A stretch of 64,000 bases of DNA from Pseudovibrio exalbescens DSM 16456. Lineage in GTDB: Bacteria > Pseudomonadota > Alphaproteobacteria > Rhizobiales > Stappiaceae. Below are positions 16,975 to 26,435 of the stretch, piece after piece; position 1 is the stretch's first letter; the number at the start of each line of letters is the position of its first letter. Under the pieces are notes generated by a model. It had not been told where the DNA came from and did not search any database. It saw only the letters and a list, made by a program, of their open reading frames with translations. Position numbers and translations under genes: made by a program. The stretch is taken from contig NZ_AUGS01000001.1 in the NCBI RefSeq assembly GCF_000422785.1, positions 62,001 through 126,000 on the forward strand, in the 5' to 3' direction.

Positions 16975-17433
16975 TCAAGAAAAGCCGTTGGTCTGGCGTA
17001 GAGCTTCACCCAGTACCATGCTGGCCGATATGGCCATGTTCAAGGAACGCATGCCATTCTTCATGGGGATCAGCAGGCGATGATCCGCTGCGGCATGGAC
17101 ATCTTCAGGCACCCCGGAACTCTCGCGGCCCATCATCAGAATGTCGTCGGAGGCATAGGCAAAGTCAGTATAGGGTTGCGCAGCTTTTGTGCTGAGTAGC
17201 AAGAGGCGGCGCCCTTCAGCCTCACGCCAGTCACGGAAGGCGTCCCAACTCATGTGCCGTTGTAGACGTGCCCGTTCGATGTAATCCATGCCTGCTCGTT
17301 TGAGAGCATGATCGGACAGCGGAAACCCCGCCGGTTCTATGAGGTGGATTTGAATGTCCATACACGCGGCCAGACGGAGTAGTGTGCCGGTATTTTGAGG
17401 AATGTCGGGTTGGTACAGCGCAATATCAGGCAT
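16975..17433 (-). CDS. trmL: tRNA (cytidine(34)-2'-O)-methyltransferase TrmL
   Basis: 152 residues, the length of minimal SPOUT-class methyltransferases. Motif 1 is ALYQPDIPQNTGTLLRLAAC, motif 2 ILMMGRESSGVP, and motif 3 IPMKNGMRSLNMAISASMVLGE, which together form the trefoil knot that binds S-adenosylmethionine. The enzyme methylates the wobble nucleotide of certain leucine tRNAs. It is upstream of hemF on the same strand with an 87-base gap, and its start faces a long stretch without genes before the ABC exporter. In Hyphomicrobiales this gene is often near petABC, as here. Confidence 0.94.
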   Translation of the reverse strand: MPDIALYQPDIPQNTGTLLRLAACMDIQIHLIEPAGFPLSDHALKRAGMDYIERARLQRHMSWDAFRDWREAEGRRLLLLSTKAAQPYTDFAYASDDILMMGRESSGVPEDVHAAADHRLLIPMKNGMRSLNMAISASMVLGEALRQTNGFS

Positions 17434-18007
17434 GGTGTCTCACGAAGCACGATGGGCCAAAAAGGAGGCCGGATCATAGCGCTGAGCAAAGAAGGGGATA
17501 AGAGGCGTTGTTGGAAAGCTGTTGACAGCGGCCTGTTGTTTACACCGCCGACGGGCAAAAGCGCCTTATCTTTCATCTGCCTTGGAGTGACGCTTGTCAG
17601 CATCGATTTGTTGCCAATATACAACAGGTCTACTTTTGTTGAAAATGCCTCTGGGGCAGCTGTAGCCAGCGCCTGACGAATTGGGTAGGAACAACCTCGT
17701 TGCGGATATGGCAGCGACTCACCTGCGAAACGCGGGGGAGGCGAGCCTTTCACCGTCGGCGCCCTGCCGGCAAAATTGAGTGACCTTTTTGAAGGGGAGA
17801 CGTTACATGACTACATTCTCTGCGCATGTACTGGGCCGTGTCTTCCCTGGCGTGACCGTTGCATTTTGCACCCGGCGAACCGCTTAAGCCCGCTCACTCA
17901 CTGAACCAGCTTCATATTCTCCATATACACTTCGGGTAGAAGTGCGTCCTGTCCTCGTGTGGGGACTGGTGTCTTTGGCTTCTGCCCATCTCTGAAGAGA
18001 CAGAACC
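17434..18007. other. Gene-free stretch
   Basis: 574 bases between trmL and a small uncertain gene. I see no supported coding region, RNA gene or repeat. Part of it is A+T-richer than its surroundings (about 17585-17650) and may hold the trmL promoter. Confidence 0.4.
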
Positions 18008-18391
18008 ATGATTACGAGCGTACTGTGGGCGCATTTGGCGTCCAGGTCGGATTCGGCGCTCTTGACCTCGCGCCGTCACCCGTCTCGCCTCCGCTTACGA
18101 GAGGCCCCGTTATCACCCAGTCCATTGCGGCGAGGTGGTGTTTTTCTTCTGCTTGTAATGGCCATCAGCTTGCTTGCTTTTGCGCCATCTTTTGTAACGG
18201 CATTGTTGTCCATCGAGGCTGTTGAACGCGGCGGGCTTCTGATCAGCGGGGCGGAATTTCGCACCGGCTTGTTTGGCAGTTTGATCGGAGCGTTTGCGGT
18301 TGGCCTCGGGATTGCCAGCTTTATCTGGACACTGGCCGATGGGCCGCTTACTCCTCAAGACAGATATGAGAGCGACGAGCGGACGCGATAA
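18008..18391 (+). CDS. Hypothetical small membrane protein
   Basis: 127 residues from the ATG at 18008, which has GAAGAGA 7 bases upstream. The first 40 residues are basic and low in complexity and may not be coding; an ATG at 18158 would give a 77-residue protein starting at the first membrane helix. Two hydrophobic helices follow (VFLLLVMAISLLAFAPSFV and FGSLIGAFAVGLGIASFIW) with a polar tail. I recognise no family. It ends 53 bases before the ABC exporter start and could be co-transcribed with it. It is a weak call, supported mainly by the two helices and the ribosome site. Confidence 0.4.
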   Translation: MITSVLWAHLASRSDSALLTSRRHPSRLRLREAPLSPSPLRRGGVFLLLVMAISLLAFAPSFVTALLSIEAVERGGLLISGAEFRTGLFGSLIGAFAVGLGIASFIWTLADGPLTPQDRYESDERTR

Positions 18392-18443
18392 GCGCCCGCT
18401 CGAAACCCCAAAGGCAAAAAACCAAAAGTCAAGGATAGCCGGG

Positions 18444-20282
18444 ATGTTCTCTCGCTTTGAAGGGTTGGTAGACCCTTTTGAAAAAACTGAAGTCAAAACG
18501 CCGCCATCGACATTCTGGCGGTTTATCTGGCATTACACACGGCCGTTTGCGCCGCTTTTATGCCTGGCGGCCCTGCTTAGCGCCTGTATCGCGGTGCTTG
18601 AAGTGGTGGTCTTCACCTTCCTCGGCGATTTGGTGAACTGGCTGGGCAGTGAAGATCCCAGCACCTTCTTCCAGAACAACTGGCCGCACCTGATCTGGAT
18701 GGGTGTTGTCGTGCTGGTGTTGTTGCCAGCGTTGGAGTTGATCTGGCAGTTGGTGTTTCATCAGGGCATCGTCGGCAATTTTCCGATGATGGTGCGCTGG
18801 CGTGGCCATCGGTACTTGTTGCGCCAGAGCCTGCCGTTTTTCCAGAACGATTTCGCGGGTCGTGTGGCCAACAAGCTGATGCAAAGTGCACTTGGTGTGC
18901 GCGAAGTGGTGACGCGTATTGCGGACATCTTCGTCTACGTCATGGTGTATTTCACTGCGGCAGTGGTCGTGCTGTTTGCCGCGGACTGGAAGCTGGCCTT
19001 GCCGCTGGTGGTGTGGTTTGGCGCGTATCTGGTGGTGTTGTTCTACTTCGTGCCGAAGTTGAAGACGATCTCACGGGAGCAGGCGGATGCACGATCGGTC
19101 ATGACCGGCCATGTGGTGGATGCCTACACAAATATCTCCACGGTGAAACTGTTTTCTCACGCCGAGCGTGAAGAAGACTATGCCAAGGCGTCCATGGCGG
19201 ACTTCATGGATCCGGTTTATCGCCAGATGCGTTTGGTGTCGGTGCTCAACGTGGCTCTCACCAGCATCAATATGTTGTTGCTGTTCACGGTCGGTGCCGT
19301 TTCCATCGGTCTTTGGAGCTATGCGATCGTCAGCACCGGTGACATTGCCGTTGCCATTGGCTTTGTCTTGCGCTTGCAGGGCATGTCCCAGTGGATCCTG
19401 TGGGAAGTTGCAGGTCTGTTTGAAAACGTCGGCACCGTGCAGGATGGAATGGCAACGCTATCCAGGCCCTGCGAGGTGGTGGACGCGGAAGAAGCCAAGG
19501 ATCTTGTCGTTCAAGATGCCGGGATTGAGTTCAAAGAGGTACGGTTTCACTACGGCAAAGAAAAGGGGGTTCTGGAGAACCTGTCACTTTCTATCAAGCC
19601 GGGTGAAAAGATCGGTCTGGTCGGGCGTTCCGGTGCGGGTAAGTCGACCTTGATGAACCTGTTGCTGCGGTTTCACGATCTGGAAGGTGGCAAGATCGAG
19701 ATCGACGGCCAGGATATCTCCAAGGTCAGTCAGGAGAGCTTGCGGCAGGCCATCGGTGTGGTGTCGCAGGACACATCGCTTCTGCATCGAACCATTCTCG
19801 AAAACATCACCTATGGCAAGGAAGGGGCGACCTTCGAAGGGGCCCGCCTTGCAGCTGAACGCGCCCATGCGCTGGACTTCATCAATGAGCTGAAGGATCC
19901 GAAAGGGGGCAGTGGATTTGATACGCTTGTTGGTGAGCGGGGTGTCAAGCTGTCTGGTGGCCAGCGTCAGCGGATCGCCATTGCCCGTGTGCTTTTGAAG
20001 GATGCGCCGATCCTCGTTCTGGATGAGGCCACGTCGGCGCTCGACTCCGAAGTGGAAGCGGCCATTCAGGAGAGCCTGTTTGAGCTGATGCAGGGCAAGA
20101 CCGTAATTGCTATTGCGCACCGGTTATCTACGATCGCAGCCATGGACCGGCTCGTGGTTATGGATCAGGGAAAGATCGTAGAAATGGGCGCTCATGAGCA
20201 GTTGCTGGAAGCTGGCGGGCTCTATTCCAAGCTTTGGGAACGCCAATCCGGCGGTTTTTTGTCGCAGATTGCGGCTCAATAA
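18444..20282 (+). CDS. ABC exporter, fused membrane and ATPase domains
   Basis: 612 residues from the ATG at 18444, with AAGGA 8 bases upstream; longer versions start inside unlikely leader sequence. Residues about 25-330 form a type IV ABC membrane domain with six helices. The ATPase domain shows Walker A VGRSGAGKST, the signature LSGGQRQRIAIARV, Walker B ILVLDEATSALDS and the switch IAHRLSTIA. It is a homodimeric exporter of unknown substrate; the family includes lipid and drug exporters. It lies just before petABC, as in rhizobia, but a 348-base gap with a hairpin argues for a separate transcript. Substrate cannot be inferred from context. Confidence 0.93.
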   Translation: MFSRFEGLVDPFEKTEVKTPPSTFWRFIWHYTRPFAPLLCLAALLSACIAVLEVVVFTFLGDLVNWLGSEDPSTFFQNNWPHLIWMGVVVLVLLPALELIWQLVFHQGIVGNFPMMVRWRGHRYLLRQSLPFFQNDFAGRVANKLMQSALGVREVVTRIADIFVYVMVYFTAAVVVLFAADWKLALPLVVWFGAYLVVLFYFVPKLKTISREQADARSVMTGHVVDAYTNISTVKLFSHAEREEDYAKASMADFMDPVYRQMRLVSVLNVALTSINMLLLFTVGAVSIGLWSYAIVSTGDIAVAIGFVLRLQGMSQWILWEVAGLFENVGTVQDGMATLSRPCEVVDAEEAKDLVVQDAGIEFKEVRFHYGKEKGVLENLSLSIKPGEKIGLVGRSGAGKSTLMNLLLRFHDLEGGKIEIDGQDISKVSQESLRQAIGVVSQDTSLLHRTILENITYGKEGATFEGARLAAERAHALDFINELKDPKGGSGFDTLVGERGVKLSGGQRQRIAIARVLLKDAPILVLDEATSALDSEVEAAIQESLFELMQGKTVIAIAHRLSTIAAMDRLVVMDQGKIVEMGAHEQLLEAGGLYSKLWERQSGGFLSQIAAQ

Positions 20283-20630
20283 CTGCGATTCAGAATGAAT
20301 CAACCTACAGTCGTCGCGGGGAATCTTGCGACGGCTGATCCTGTCAGCGCTTGAATATACACGACTTTCTTCCTAGTCGTTTCGTCGCTAGAAGCTTTCT
20401 AATCCACCGAATTGCGTAATTTTCCCAATTTTCGTGCGACAATAAGTCCACTTTTCGCCGTGGTCGCTGGACAAGTGGGCGACTTGGTGTCAGATAAATC
20501 ACGCTATTAGAATTGCGTAGTTCGCGCATGGGCGCCTGCAGCAGTATCACGGTCGATAACCAAAGAGTTTTCATCGAGTGACGGCTTGGTGGGGCGTTAA
20601 AACTGTAACTTGTTTCGAGAGGACGCGACC
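20283..20630. other. Intergenic region upstream of petABC
   Basis: 348 bases without a gene. A hairpin at 20308-20337 (CAGTCGTCGC pairing with GCGACGGCTG, one G-T pair, 10-base loop) could end the ABC exporter transcript, though no T tract follows. The A+T-richer part around 20390-20530 is the likely petABC promoter region. Confidence 0.45.
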
Positions 20631-21191
20631 TTGGAACACTCGGACACGGCAGAACCGAATCGCCGCGATTTCTTGTATCTCGCGACCGGTGCCGTGGGCG
20701 CAGTTGGCGTGGGAGCGCTGGCATGGCCCTTTATTCATCAGATGAACCCTGATGCATCGGCATTGGCACTGGCGTCTATTGAAGTTGATGTCTCGGCCAT
20801 TGATGTCGGGCAGTCAATCACTGTTACCTGGCGCGGCAAGCCGGTTTTCATTCGTCATCGTACGGACAAAGAAATTGAAGAGGCCAACAACGTGCCTCTT
20901 TCTGATCTACCCGACCCGATTGCACGTAATGCCAACTTGGATGCCAATGCTGAAGCAACGGATTTAAACCGTTCTGCAGAAGGCAAAGAGCCCTGGCTTG
21001 TTATGGTCGGGATTTGTACGCACCTGGGGTGTGTGCCGTTGGGACAAAAAGGAGATTTCGGCGGGTGGTTCTGCCCTTGCCACGGATCTCACTACGACAC
21101 AGCTGGCCGCATCCGCAGAGGTCCTGCTCCGGAAAACATGCTGGTTCCGCCTTTCGCATTCGTTGATGACGAAACCATTCGCATTGGCTAA
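20631..21191 (+). CDS. petA: Ubiquinol-cytochrome c reductase, Rieske iron-sulfur subunit
   Basis: 186 residues from a TTG at 20631, chosen because GAGAGG lies 8 bases upstream and no ATG suits. The N-terminus has a twin-arginine RRDF followed by one membrane helix ([19 protein letters not shown]), as in other Rieske subunits exported by the Tat route and left anchored. The [2Fe-2S] ligands are C129/H131 in CTHLGC and C148/H151 in CPCH; C134 and C150 form the disulfide. It takes electrons from ubiquinol and passes them to cytochrome c1 in the bc1 complex. It is the first gene of petABC, 23 bases before petB. Confidence 0.96.
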   Translation: MEHSDTAEPNRRDFLYLATGAVGAVGVGALAWPFIHQMNPDASALALASIEVDVSAIDVGQSITVTWRGKPVFIRHRTDKEIEEANNVPLSDLPDPIARNANLDANAEATDLNRSAEGKEPWLVMVGICTHLGCVPLGQKGDFGGWFCPCHGSHYDTAGRIRRGPAPENMLVPPFAFVDDETIRIG

Positions 21192-21214
21192 CCGGTTCAG
21201 TTCAGGAGGCAGCT

Positions 21215-22456
21215 ATGGCTGGGCATACCAAATATGTACCGCAAAGTGCACCTGCTAAGTGGCTAGAAGCCCGCTTGCCGGTGATCTCGCTCATTCGCGG
21301 GAGCTTTGTGGACTTTCCAACCCCGAAGAACCTCAATTATTGGTGGACCTTCGGCGGTATCGCATTTTTCGTTCTGGTGGTGCAGATCGTGACCGGCATC
21401 GTGCTGGTGATGCACTACACCCCACATGTGGACATGGCATTCGCATCCGTTGAGCACATCATGCGTGATGTGAACTACGGGTGGCTGATCCGCTACCTGC
21501 ATGCCAACGGCGCATCGATGTTCTTCATCGCCGTCTACATTCACATTTTCCGCGGTATGTACTACGGCTCCTACAAGGCTCCCCGCGAGATCTCGTGGAT
21601 CCTTGGTGTGATCATCTTCCTGTTGATGATGGCCACCGCATTCATGGGCTATGTGTTGCCTTGGGGCCAGATGTCCCTGTGGGGCGCAACCGTGATCACC
21701 AACCTGTTCTCGGCCATCCCTGTTGTGGGTGAGGGCATCGTGACCTGGTTGTGGGGTGGTTTCTCTGTCGGCAACCCGACGCTGAACCGCTTCTTCTCGT
21801 TGCACTATCTGTTGCCGTTCGTGATCGTGGGCGTTGTGCTGTTGCACATCTGGGCGTTCCACACCACGGGTAACAACAACCCGGTTGGTGTTGATCCCAA
21901 GTCCGACAAGGACACGATCCCGTTCCATCCGTACTATACCATGAAGGATCTGCTGGCGATCGTCGTCTTTATGATCTTCTTCTCCTGGTTTGTGTTCTAC
22001 CTGCCCAACTACATGGGCCATGCGGATAACTACATCGAAGGTAATCCGCTTGTGACACCGGCGCACATCGTGCCTGAATGGTACTTCTTGCCATTCTACG
22101 CCATTTTGCGCGCTGTTCCGGACAAGCTGGGTGGTGTTGTGCTGATGTTCGGCGCAATTGCGGTGCTGTTCTTCCTGCCTTGGCTTGATACTTCCAAGGT
22201 GCGTTCGGCGACGTTCCGCCCGTTGTTCAAGATTTTCTTCTGGCTGTTTGGTATTTACTGCGTGGCTCTTGGCTATCTCGGTGCGATGCCGGCTGAAGGG
22301 ATCTACGTGATCTTGTCACGGATTTTCACCACACTGTACTTCCTGCACTTTCTCGTAGTGTTGCCGCTGCTTGGCTTCATCGAGAAGCCGGATAAAGTGC
22401 CGGAATCGATCAATGATGCCGTGCTTGCCGATCATGGCAAGCCGAGTGCAGCTTGA
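21215..22456 (+). CDS. petB: Ubiquinol-cytochrome c reductase, cytochrome b subunit
   Basis: 413 residues with eight predicted membrane helices. The two haems b are held by paired histidines in the HYTPHVDMA[15 protein letters not shown] region and in the [20 protein letters not shown] helix. The Qo-site motif [13 protein letters not shown] is intact. This is the full-length cytochrome b of the split type; it is not fused to c1 as in Bradyrhizobium fbcH. GGAGG lies 6 bases before the ATG. petC begins 25 bases later. The subunit is the quinol-oxidising core in the inner membrane. Confidence 0.97.
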   Translation: MAGHTKYVPQSAPAKWLEARLPVISLIRGSFVDFPTPKNLNYWWTFGGIAFFVLVVQIVTGIVLVMHYTPHVDMAFASVEHIMRDVNYGWLIRYLHANGASMFFIAVYIHIFRGMYYGSYKAPREISWILGVIIFLLMMATAFMGYVLPWGQMSLWGATVITNLFSAIPVVGEGIVTWLWGGFSVGNPTLNRFFSLHYLLPFVIVGVVLLHIWAFHTTGNNNPVGVDPKSDKDTIPFHPYYTMKDLLAIVVFMIFFSWFVFYLPNYMGHADNYIEGNPLVTPAHIVPEWYFLPFYAILRAVPDKLGGVVLMFGAIAVLFFLPWLDTSKVRSATFRPLFKIFFWLFGIYCVALGYLGAMPAEGIYVILSRIFTTLYFLHFLVVLPLLGFIEKPDKVPESINDAVLADHGKPSAA

Positions 22457-22481
22457 GATCGGAGCGGGGGACTTTAAGACT

Positions 22482-23327
22482 ATGAAAACACTTCTCGTCA
22501 AAAGCGCTCGTGCTCTGGCTCTTGCTTGTGGCGTTCTGATGGCTGGAACGGCGGCTCATGCCGCCGGTGAAGGCCCGCATGTGGAGCGCCAGCAGTGGTC
22601 GTTCTCTGGCCCGTTCGGTCAGTATGACAAGGCGCAGCTGCAGCGCGGCTTCAAGGTGTACCGTGAAGTTTGTGCTGCATGTCACTCCATGAACTATGTT
22701 GCCTTCCGCAACCTGGCTCAGGAAGGTGGCCCCGGCTTCTCCGAGGACGAGGTGAAGGCATTGGCAGCGGATTACCGGATCGAAGATGGTCCGGATGATT
22801 TCGGTGACATGTTCGAGCGTGAGGGCAAGCCTTACGATCACTTCCCGGCACCTTTCCCGAACGAGAAGGCTGCCCGCGCAGCCAATGGCGGCGCCTACCC
22901 ACCTGACCTGTCGCTGATCGCCAAGGCCCGTGCCGTAAAGCGCGGTTTCCCGTGGTTCGTGACGGATATCGTTACGCAGTATCAGGAGAACGGTCCGGAC
23001 TACCTCTACGGTTTGCTGACAGGCTATGAGGAAGCGCCGGAGGGCTTTGAGGTTCCGGTTGGCCAGTACTACAACACCGGCTTTATCTCCGGCGAGACGC
23101 TGGCCATGGCTCCGCCTCTGATGGATGAGCTGGTGGAATACACGGACGGAACGCCCATGACTGTAGATCAGTATGCGCGTGACGTTTCCGCCTTCTTGAT
23201 GTGGGCCGCTGAACCGAAGCTGGAGCAGCGCAAGGAACTGGGACTTGGCGTGATGCTGTTCCTGATCCTGTTTGCGTCTTTGCTGTACTTCACCAAGCGC
23301 AAGATCTGGAAGGACGTCGAGCACTAA
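22482..23327 (+). CDS. petC: Ubiquinol-cytochrome c reductase, cytochrome c1 subunit
   Basis: 281 residues from the ATG at 22482 with GGAGCGGGGG upstream. A signal peptide ends at about residue 28 (AHAAGEG). The haem c site is C64-A-A-C67-H68, and the likely methionine ligand is in LAMAPPLMDE. A C-terminal helix (GVMLFLILFASLLYFTK) anchors the protein with the haem domain in the periplasm. It passes electrons from the Rieske centre to soluble cytochrome c. It is the last gene of petABC and is followed by a clear terminator at 23353-23378. Confidence 0.96.
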   Translation: MKTLLVKSARALALACGVLMAGTAAHAAGEGPHVERQQWSFSGPFGQYDKAQLQRGFKVYREVCAACHSMNYVAFRNLAQEGGPGFSEDEVKALAADYRIEDGPDDFGDMFEREGKPYDHFPAPFPNEKAARAANGGAYPPDLSLIAKARAVKRGFPWFVTDIVTQYQENGPDYLYGLLTGYEEAPEGFEVPVGQYYNTGFISGETLAMAPPLMDELVEYTDGTPMTVDQYARDVSAFLMWAAEPKLEQRKELGLGVMLFLILFASLLYFTKRKIWKDVEH

Positions 23328-23352
23328 GCCTCGTCGGTTCCAACAATCTCAA

Positions 23353-23378
23353 GGGTCGCCAATCGGCGGCCCTTTTTT
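23353..23378 (+). terminator. Rho-independent terminator after petABC
   Basis: GGGTCGCC and GGCGGCCC arms (one G-T pair) with a four-base loop are followed by six T residues at 23373-23378, 25 bases after the petC stop. Confidence 0.88.
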
Positions 23379-23479
23379 GTGTCCGCTTGCGGGATGGTTT
23401 AAGGTGCGCTCGATTTCCTTATCCTGCGTGCTGTTGTGCCGCGTGGGGCTCTGAAGTTTCCTGAAAGAAAGTGTTTGCA

Positions 23480-24355
23480 ATGAAGTCTGTACTTGGAATT
23501 GTTGGCGGCTCGGGCCTTTATGATCTGCCGGGATTTGAAAACAGCCATTGGGAGACCATCGAGAGCCCATGGGGCACTCCATCAGACGCCGTACGCATTG
23601 GTGAGATTGACGGATTGCGAGTTGCCTTCTTGCCTCGCCACGGGCGTGGCCACGTTCACGGACCCAGTGATATCAACTATCGCGCCAACATTGATGTTTT
23701 GAAGCGGGCAGGGGTGACGGATCTGGTGTCGGTGTCAGCCGTTGGATCTTTGAAGGAAGCCTACGCGCCGGGCACATTCGTACTGGTGGACCAGTTCATT
23801 GATCGGACATTTGCGCGAGAGAAGAGTTTCTTCGGCAAAGGTTGCGTGGCGCACGTTTCTGTCGCCGAGCCGGTATCGCCCAAGCTGCTTGAACTTGTGG
23901 AGGCTGCTTGCCAAGACGAGGCGCTGTCTTACCACAAGGGTGGTACCTATCTGGCCATGGAAGGGCCACAGTTCTCGTCTGTCGCGGAAAGCCATCTTTA
24001 TCGTCAGTGGGGATGTGACGTGATTGGCATGACCAACATGCCGGAAGCCAAGCTCGCCCGTGAAGCGGAAATGAGCTACTGCACTGTCGCCATGGTCACC
24101 GACTACGATAGCTGGCATCCGGGTCATGGTTCCGTAGACATTGCCGACATCATCCGGGTGTTGGGAGAGAATGTGGATCATGCGCGCCGCTTGGTGTTGA
24201 ACCTCGCCAAGAGATTTCCGAGGGAGCACACGCCATGCCCCATCGGGTCCAATACTGCGCTTGAGTACGCGATCATGACGGCCCCAGCGAAACGCGACCC
24301 CGACCTGGTTGCCAAGCTGGACGCCGTGGCGGGCCGTGTATTGAACAGGGCATAG
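23480..24355 (+). CDS. mtnP: S-methyl-5'-thioadenosine phosphorylase
   Basis: 291 residues from the ATG at 23480 (a GTG at 23471 is less likely), with GAAAGAAAG upstream. It splits methylthioadenosine, a polyamine and quorum-signal by-product, to adenine and methylthioribose 1-phosphate. Family motifs: GIVGGSGLYDLPG, RHGRGHVHGPSDINYRAN, TYLAMEGPQFSSVAES, IGMTNMPEAKLAREAEM and TDYDSWHPGHG. The adenine it releases is the substrate of apt, encoded 840 bases downstream on the same strand, so the two form a logical salvage pair. This order after petABC is common in rhizobia. Confidence 0.95.
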   Translation: MKSVLGIVGGSGLYDLPGFENSHWETIESPWGTPSDAVRIGEIDGLRVAFLPRHGRGHVHGPSDINYRANIDVLKRAGVTDLVSVSAVGSLKEAYAPGTFVLVDQFIDRTFAREKSFFGKGCVAHVSVAEPVSPKLLELVEAACQDEALSYHKGGTYLAMEGPQFSSVAESHLYRQWGCDVIGMTNMPEAKLAREAEMSYCTVAMVTDYDSWHPGHGSVDIADIIRVLGENVDHARRLVLNLAKRFPREHTPCPIGSNTALEYAIMTAPAKRDPDLVAKLDAVAGRVLNRA

Positions 24356-24455
24356 GTTGCAGGCGCCGTGGACTTGCATCCGCTTCCATGGCATCGTGAG
24401 GTTATGAGAACCAACTTTCAGATTTCTGGCGCGCGGCGTCTGTTGCGAATTATCA

Positions 24456-24476
24456 GCCCGGCCTGAACTGCCGGGC
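24456..24476 (+). terminator. Possible terminator after mtnP
   Basis: GCCCGGC and GCCGGGC, 7-base perfect arms with a 7-base loop, followed by CGGGGTTATTT. The short T run makes it a modest terminator. Confidence 0.6.
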
Positions 24477-24535
24477 CGGGGTTATTTGCATCTGATTGTT
24501 AAATGCGCGTCCTGCGCTTTCCAAAGGGTTTTCTC

Positions 24536-25057
24536 ATGTCACAAGACAAGCCTGTACTGCACCTGATGTGCGGCAAGGTCGCCTCCGGCAAATCTACGCT
24601 TACTGCAAGGCTGGGCGAACAACCGAATACGGTTGTCATCGCCGAAGATGAATGGCTTTCGGGCCTCTATGGAGACCAGATGGTCTCAATCTCCGACTTC
24701 GTGCGCTGTTCTGCGAAGCTGGAGGCGGTGATTGGTCCGCACATCGTCGCCTTGTTGAGGGCAGGTGTTTCAGTGGTGTTGGATTTCCACGCCAACACGG
24801 TCGAACGGCGGCGCTGGATGCGCTCAATTGTGAAGGCGACTAACGCCGAGCATCGGCTTCACTATCTGGATGTGCCTGATGAGGTTTGCAAGGCGCGCCT
24901 TCGAGCGCGCAACGCCATGGGCGAGCATCCCTTTACGGCGAGTGATGAACAGTTCGAACAGCTTTCGCGGCATTTCGTCGTGCCGAGCCCGGAGGAGGGG
25001 CTTGATGTTGTGGTTCACCGCTTCGACGGCGAGTGGTCGCCCATTGAAGCTGACTGA
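24536..25057 (+). CDS. P-loop kinase of the AAA_33 / zeta-toxin-like group
   Basis: 173 residues from the ATG at 24536, with AAGGG 8 bases upstream. Walker A is GKVASGKST at about residues 13-21. [16 protein letters not shown] and a lid region with [10 protein letters not shown] follow, giving the pattern of small AAA_33 nucleoside or metabolite kinases. The substrate is not identifiable. It lies between mtnP and apt, so a role in nucleoside or sugar phosphorylation near purine salvage is possible but unproven. No antitoxin-like partner is adjacent, which argues against a toxin. Confidence 0.8.
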   Translation: MSQDKPVLHLMCGKVASGKSTLTARLGEQPNTVVIAEDEWLSGLYGDQMVSISDFVRCSAKLEAVIGPHIVALLRAGVSVVLDFHANTVERRRWMRSIVKATNAEHRLHYLDVPDEVCKARLRARNAMGEHPFTASDEQFEQLSRHFVVPSPEEGLDVVVHRFDGEWSPIEAD

Positions 25058-25155
25058 CGCAGCTCATAGTGTGCCGCGGGTTCCATGTGCTACCGATGAT
25101 GCGACCTTGGTCTGAAGGTCGGCGTGGTGTAGATTTGCCCGCTATTTCGGAATCA

Positions 25156-25177
25156 ACGGAGAGCGCGCGCTCTCCGT
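25156..25177. promoter_or_regulatory. 22-base perfect palindrome in the apt leader
   Basis: ACGGAGAGCGC and its exact reverse complement lie back to back, 18 bases before the GTG start of apt. It could be an operator for a dimeric repressor, or could fold into an 11-base hairpin in the mRNA close to the ribosome site. Confidence 0.55.
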
Positions 25178-25194
25178 CAACAAAGAGCAGGACC

Positions 25195-25743
25195 GTGTCT
25201 GAGAACTCAATTCGTGAAGAACTGATTGAATCCATTCGTACCATTCCAGACTACCCTTCAAAGGGCATTCTGTTTCGGGACATCACGACGCTTTTGAAAG
25301 ACGCCAAGGCTTTTCGCCGTGCTGTTGATGCGTTGGTTCAGCCTTATGCCGGATCCAAGATTGACCAGATCGCTGGCATTGAAGCGCGAGGCTTTATTCT
25401 CGGCGGCGCAGTGGCGCACCAGTTGTCGGCCGGTTTTGTGCCGGTGCGCAAAAAGGGCAAGCTTCCTGCGGCTACCGTGGAGCAGGAATATGAATTGGAA
25501 TATGGCAGTGATGTCATCGAGATGCATCGGGATGCAATCCAGTCGGGGGAGAAAGTGATTCTGGTTGATGACTTGATTGCAACCGGAGGTACTGCTGATG
25601 CTGCCGTCCACCTCTTGCGCAACGTGGGGGCAGACATCGTGGCGGCCTGTTTTATTATCGATTTGCCAGATCTGGGGGGACGTGCCAAACTTGAGAAGTT
25701 GGATGTTCCTGTACGCACACTAGTGGAGTTCCCAGGCCATTGA
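25195..25743 (+). CDS. apt: Adenine phosphoribosyltransferase
   Basis: 182 residues from a GTG at 25195, chosen because it gives the family's usual length and N-terminus ([21 protein letters not shown]); AAAGAG lies 7 bases upstream. It converts adenine and PRPP to [27 protein letters not shown] and the PRPP loop [17 protein letters not shown] are all intact. PRPP comes from prs, encoded 6.4 kb downstream, and adenine from MtnP just upstream. The stop codon overlaps the start of bluB. A longer frame reaches upstream through a perfect palindrome and is not credible as protein. Confidence 0.95.
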   Translation: MSENSIREELIESIRTIPDYPSKGILFRDITTLLKDAKAFRRAVDALVQPYAGSKIDQIAGIEARGFILGGAVAHQLSAGFVPVRKKGKLPAATVEQEYELEYGSDVIEMHRDAIQSGEKVILVDDLIATGGTADAAVHLLRNVGADIVAACFIIDLPDLGGRAKLEKLDVPVRTLVEFPGH

Positions 25744-26432
25744 TTTCCTTGAGTTCTCAAAGTGGTCCATGTTTTTCTGAGGCCTTTGAAAACCAATTCG
25801 AGTTGCTTTTGAAATGGCGGCGGGACGTCCGCCATTTCCTGCCTGATCCAGTCTCTCAAGAGGATCTTGATCATATTCTGACAGTTGCGGATATGGCGCC
25901 ATCCGTGGGAAACAGCCAGCCTTGGCGATTTGTGGTTGTAGAAACTCAGGAGGCCCGTCATGCGGTCTACCAAAGCTTCAAAACGGCCAACAACGCTGCC
26001 CTTTCCGGTTACCGGGGGGAGAAGGCGAAGACCTACGCCTCGCTGAAGCTGTCGGGCATTGAAGTGGCCCCGGTTCAACTTGCCGTCTTTTGTGAGCAAG
26101 ACCCCGAACAGGGGGCGGGGCTTGGCAGGCAAACCATGCCCGAGACATTAAATTATTCAGTTGTATCAGCTATCTATAATCTGTGGCTCGCGGCACGCAT
26201 TCGTGGTATCGGAGTTGGATGGGTATCCATTCTGGACCCTGAAAGTGTGTCTGCGACACTTGGCGCACCAAACAGTTGGCAGTTGGTAGCGTATCTTTGT
26301 ATTGGTTATCCGATTCAGGAAACAGATGTGCCAGAGCTGGAAACCAAAGGCTGGCAGGAACGGACTGCGCGGGAAAGCCGGATCTATAGCGACCGGGAAC
26401 TGCGTGGGGCCGATAAGGTGAAGAAAGGATAA
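25740..26432 (+). CDS. bluB: 5,6-dimethylbenzimidazole synthase
   Basis: 230 residues from a TTG that overlaps the apt stop; the start is uncertain because no ATG is near. BluB breaks down FMNH2 with O2 to make 5,6-dimethylbenzimidazole, the lower ligand of vitamin B12. The nitroreductase fold has BluB features: [50 protein letters not shown] and [10 protein letters not shown]. No other cobalamin gene is in the window, so the pathway must be encoded elsewhere or the cell may complete imported cobamides. A generic nitroreductase is the alternative, but the motifs favour BluB. Confidence 0.88.
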   Translation: MISLSSQSGPCFSEAFENQFELLLKWRRDVRHFLPDPVSQEDLDHILTVADMAPSVGNSQPWRFVVVETQEARHAVYQSFKTANNAALSGYRGEKAKTYASLKLSGIEVAPVQLAVFCEQDPEQGAGLGRQTMPETLNYSVVSAIYNLWLAARIRGIGVGWVSILDPESVSATLGAPNSWQLVAYLCIGYPIQETDVPELETKGWQERTARESRIYSDRELRGADKVKKG

Positions 26433-26435
26433 GGG

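Noticed and set aside
18008-18157. N-terminal 50 codons of the small membrane gene as real protein
   Set aside because: They are basic, low in complexity and without family match, so the later start may be right; recorded as uncertain.
24536-25057. Zeta-toxin of a toxin-antitoxin pair
   Set aside because: The P-loop kinase has no adjacent small antitoxin gene, so a toxin role is not supported.
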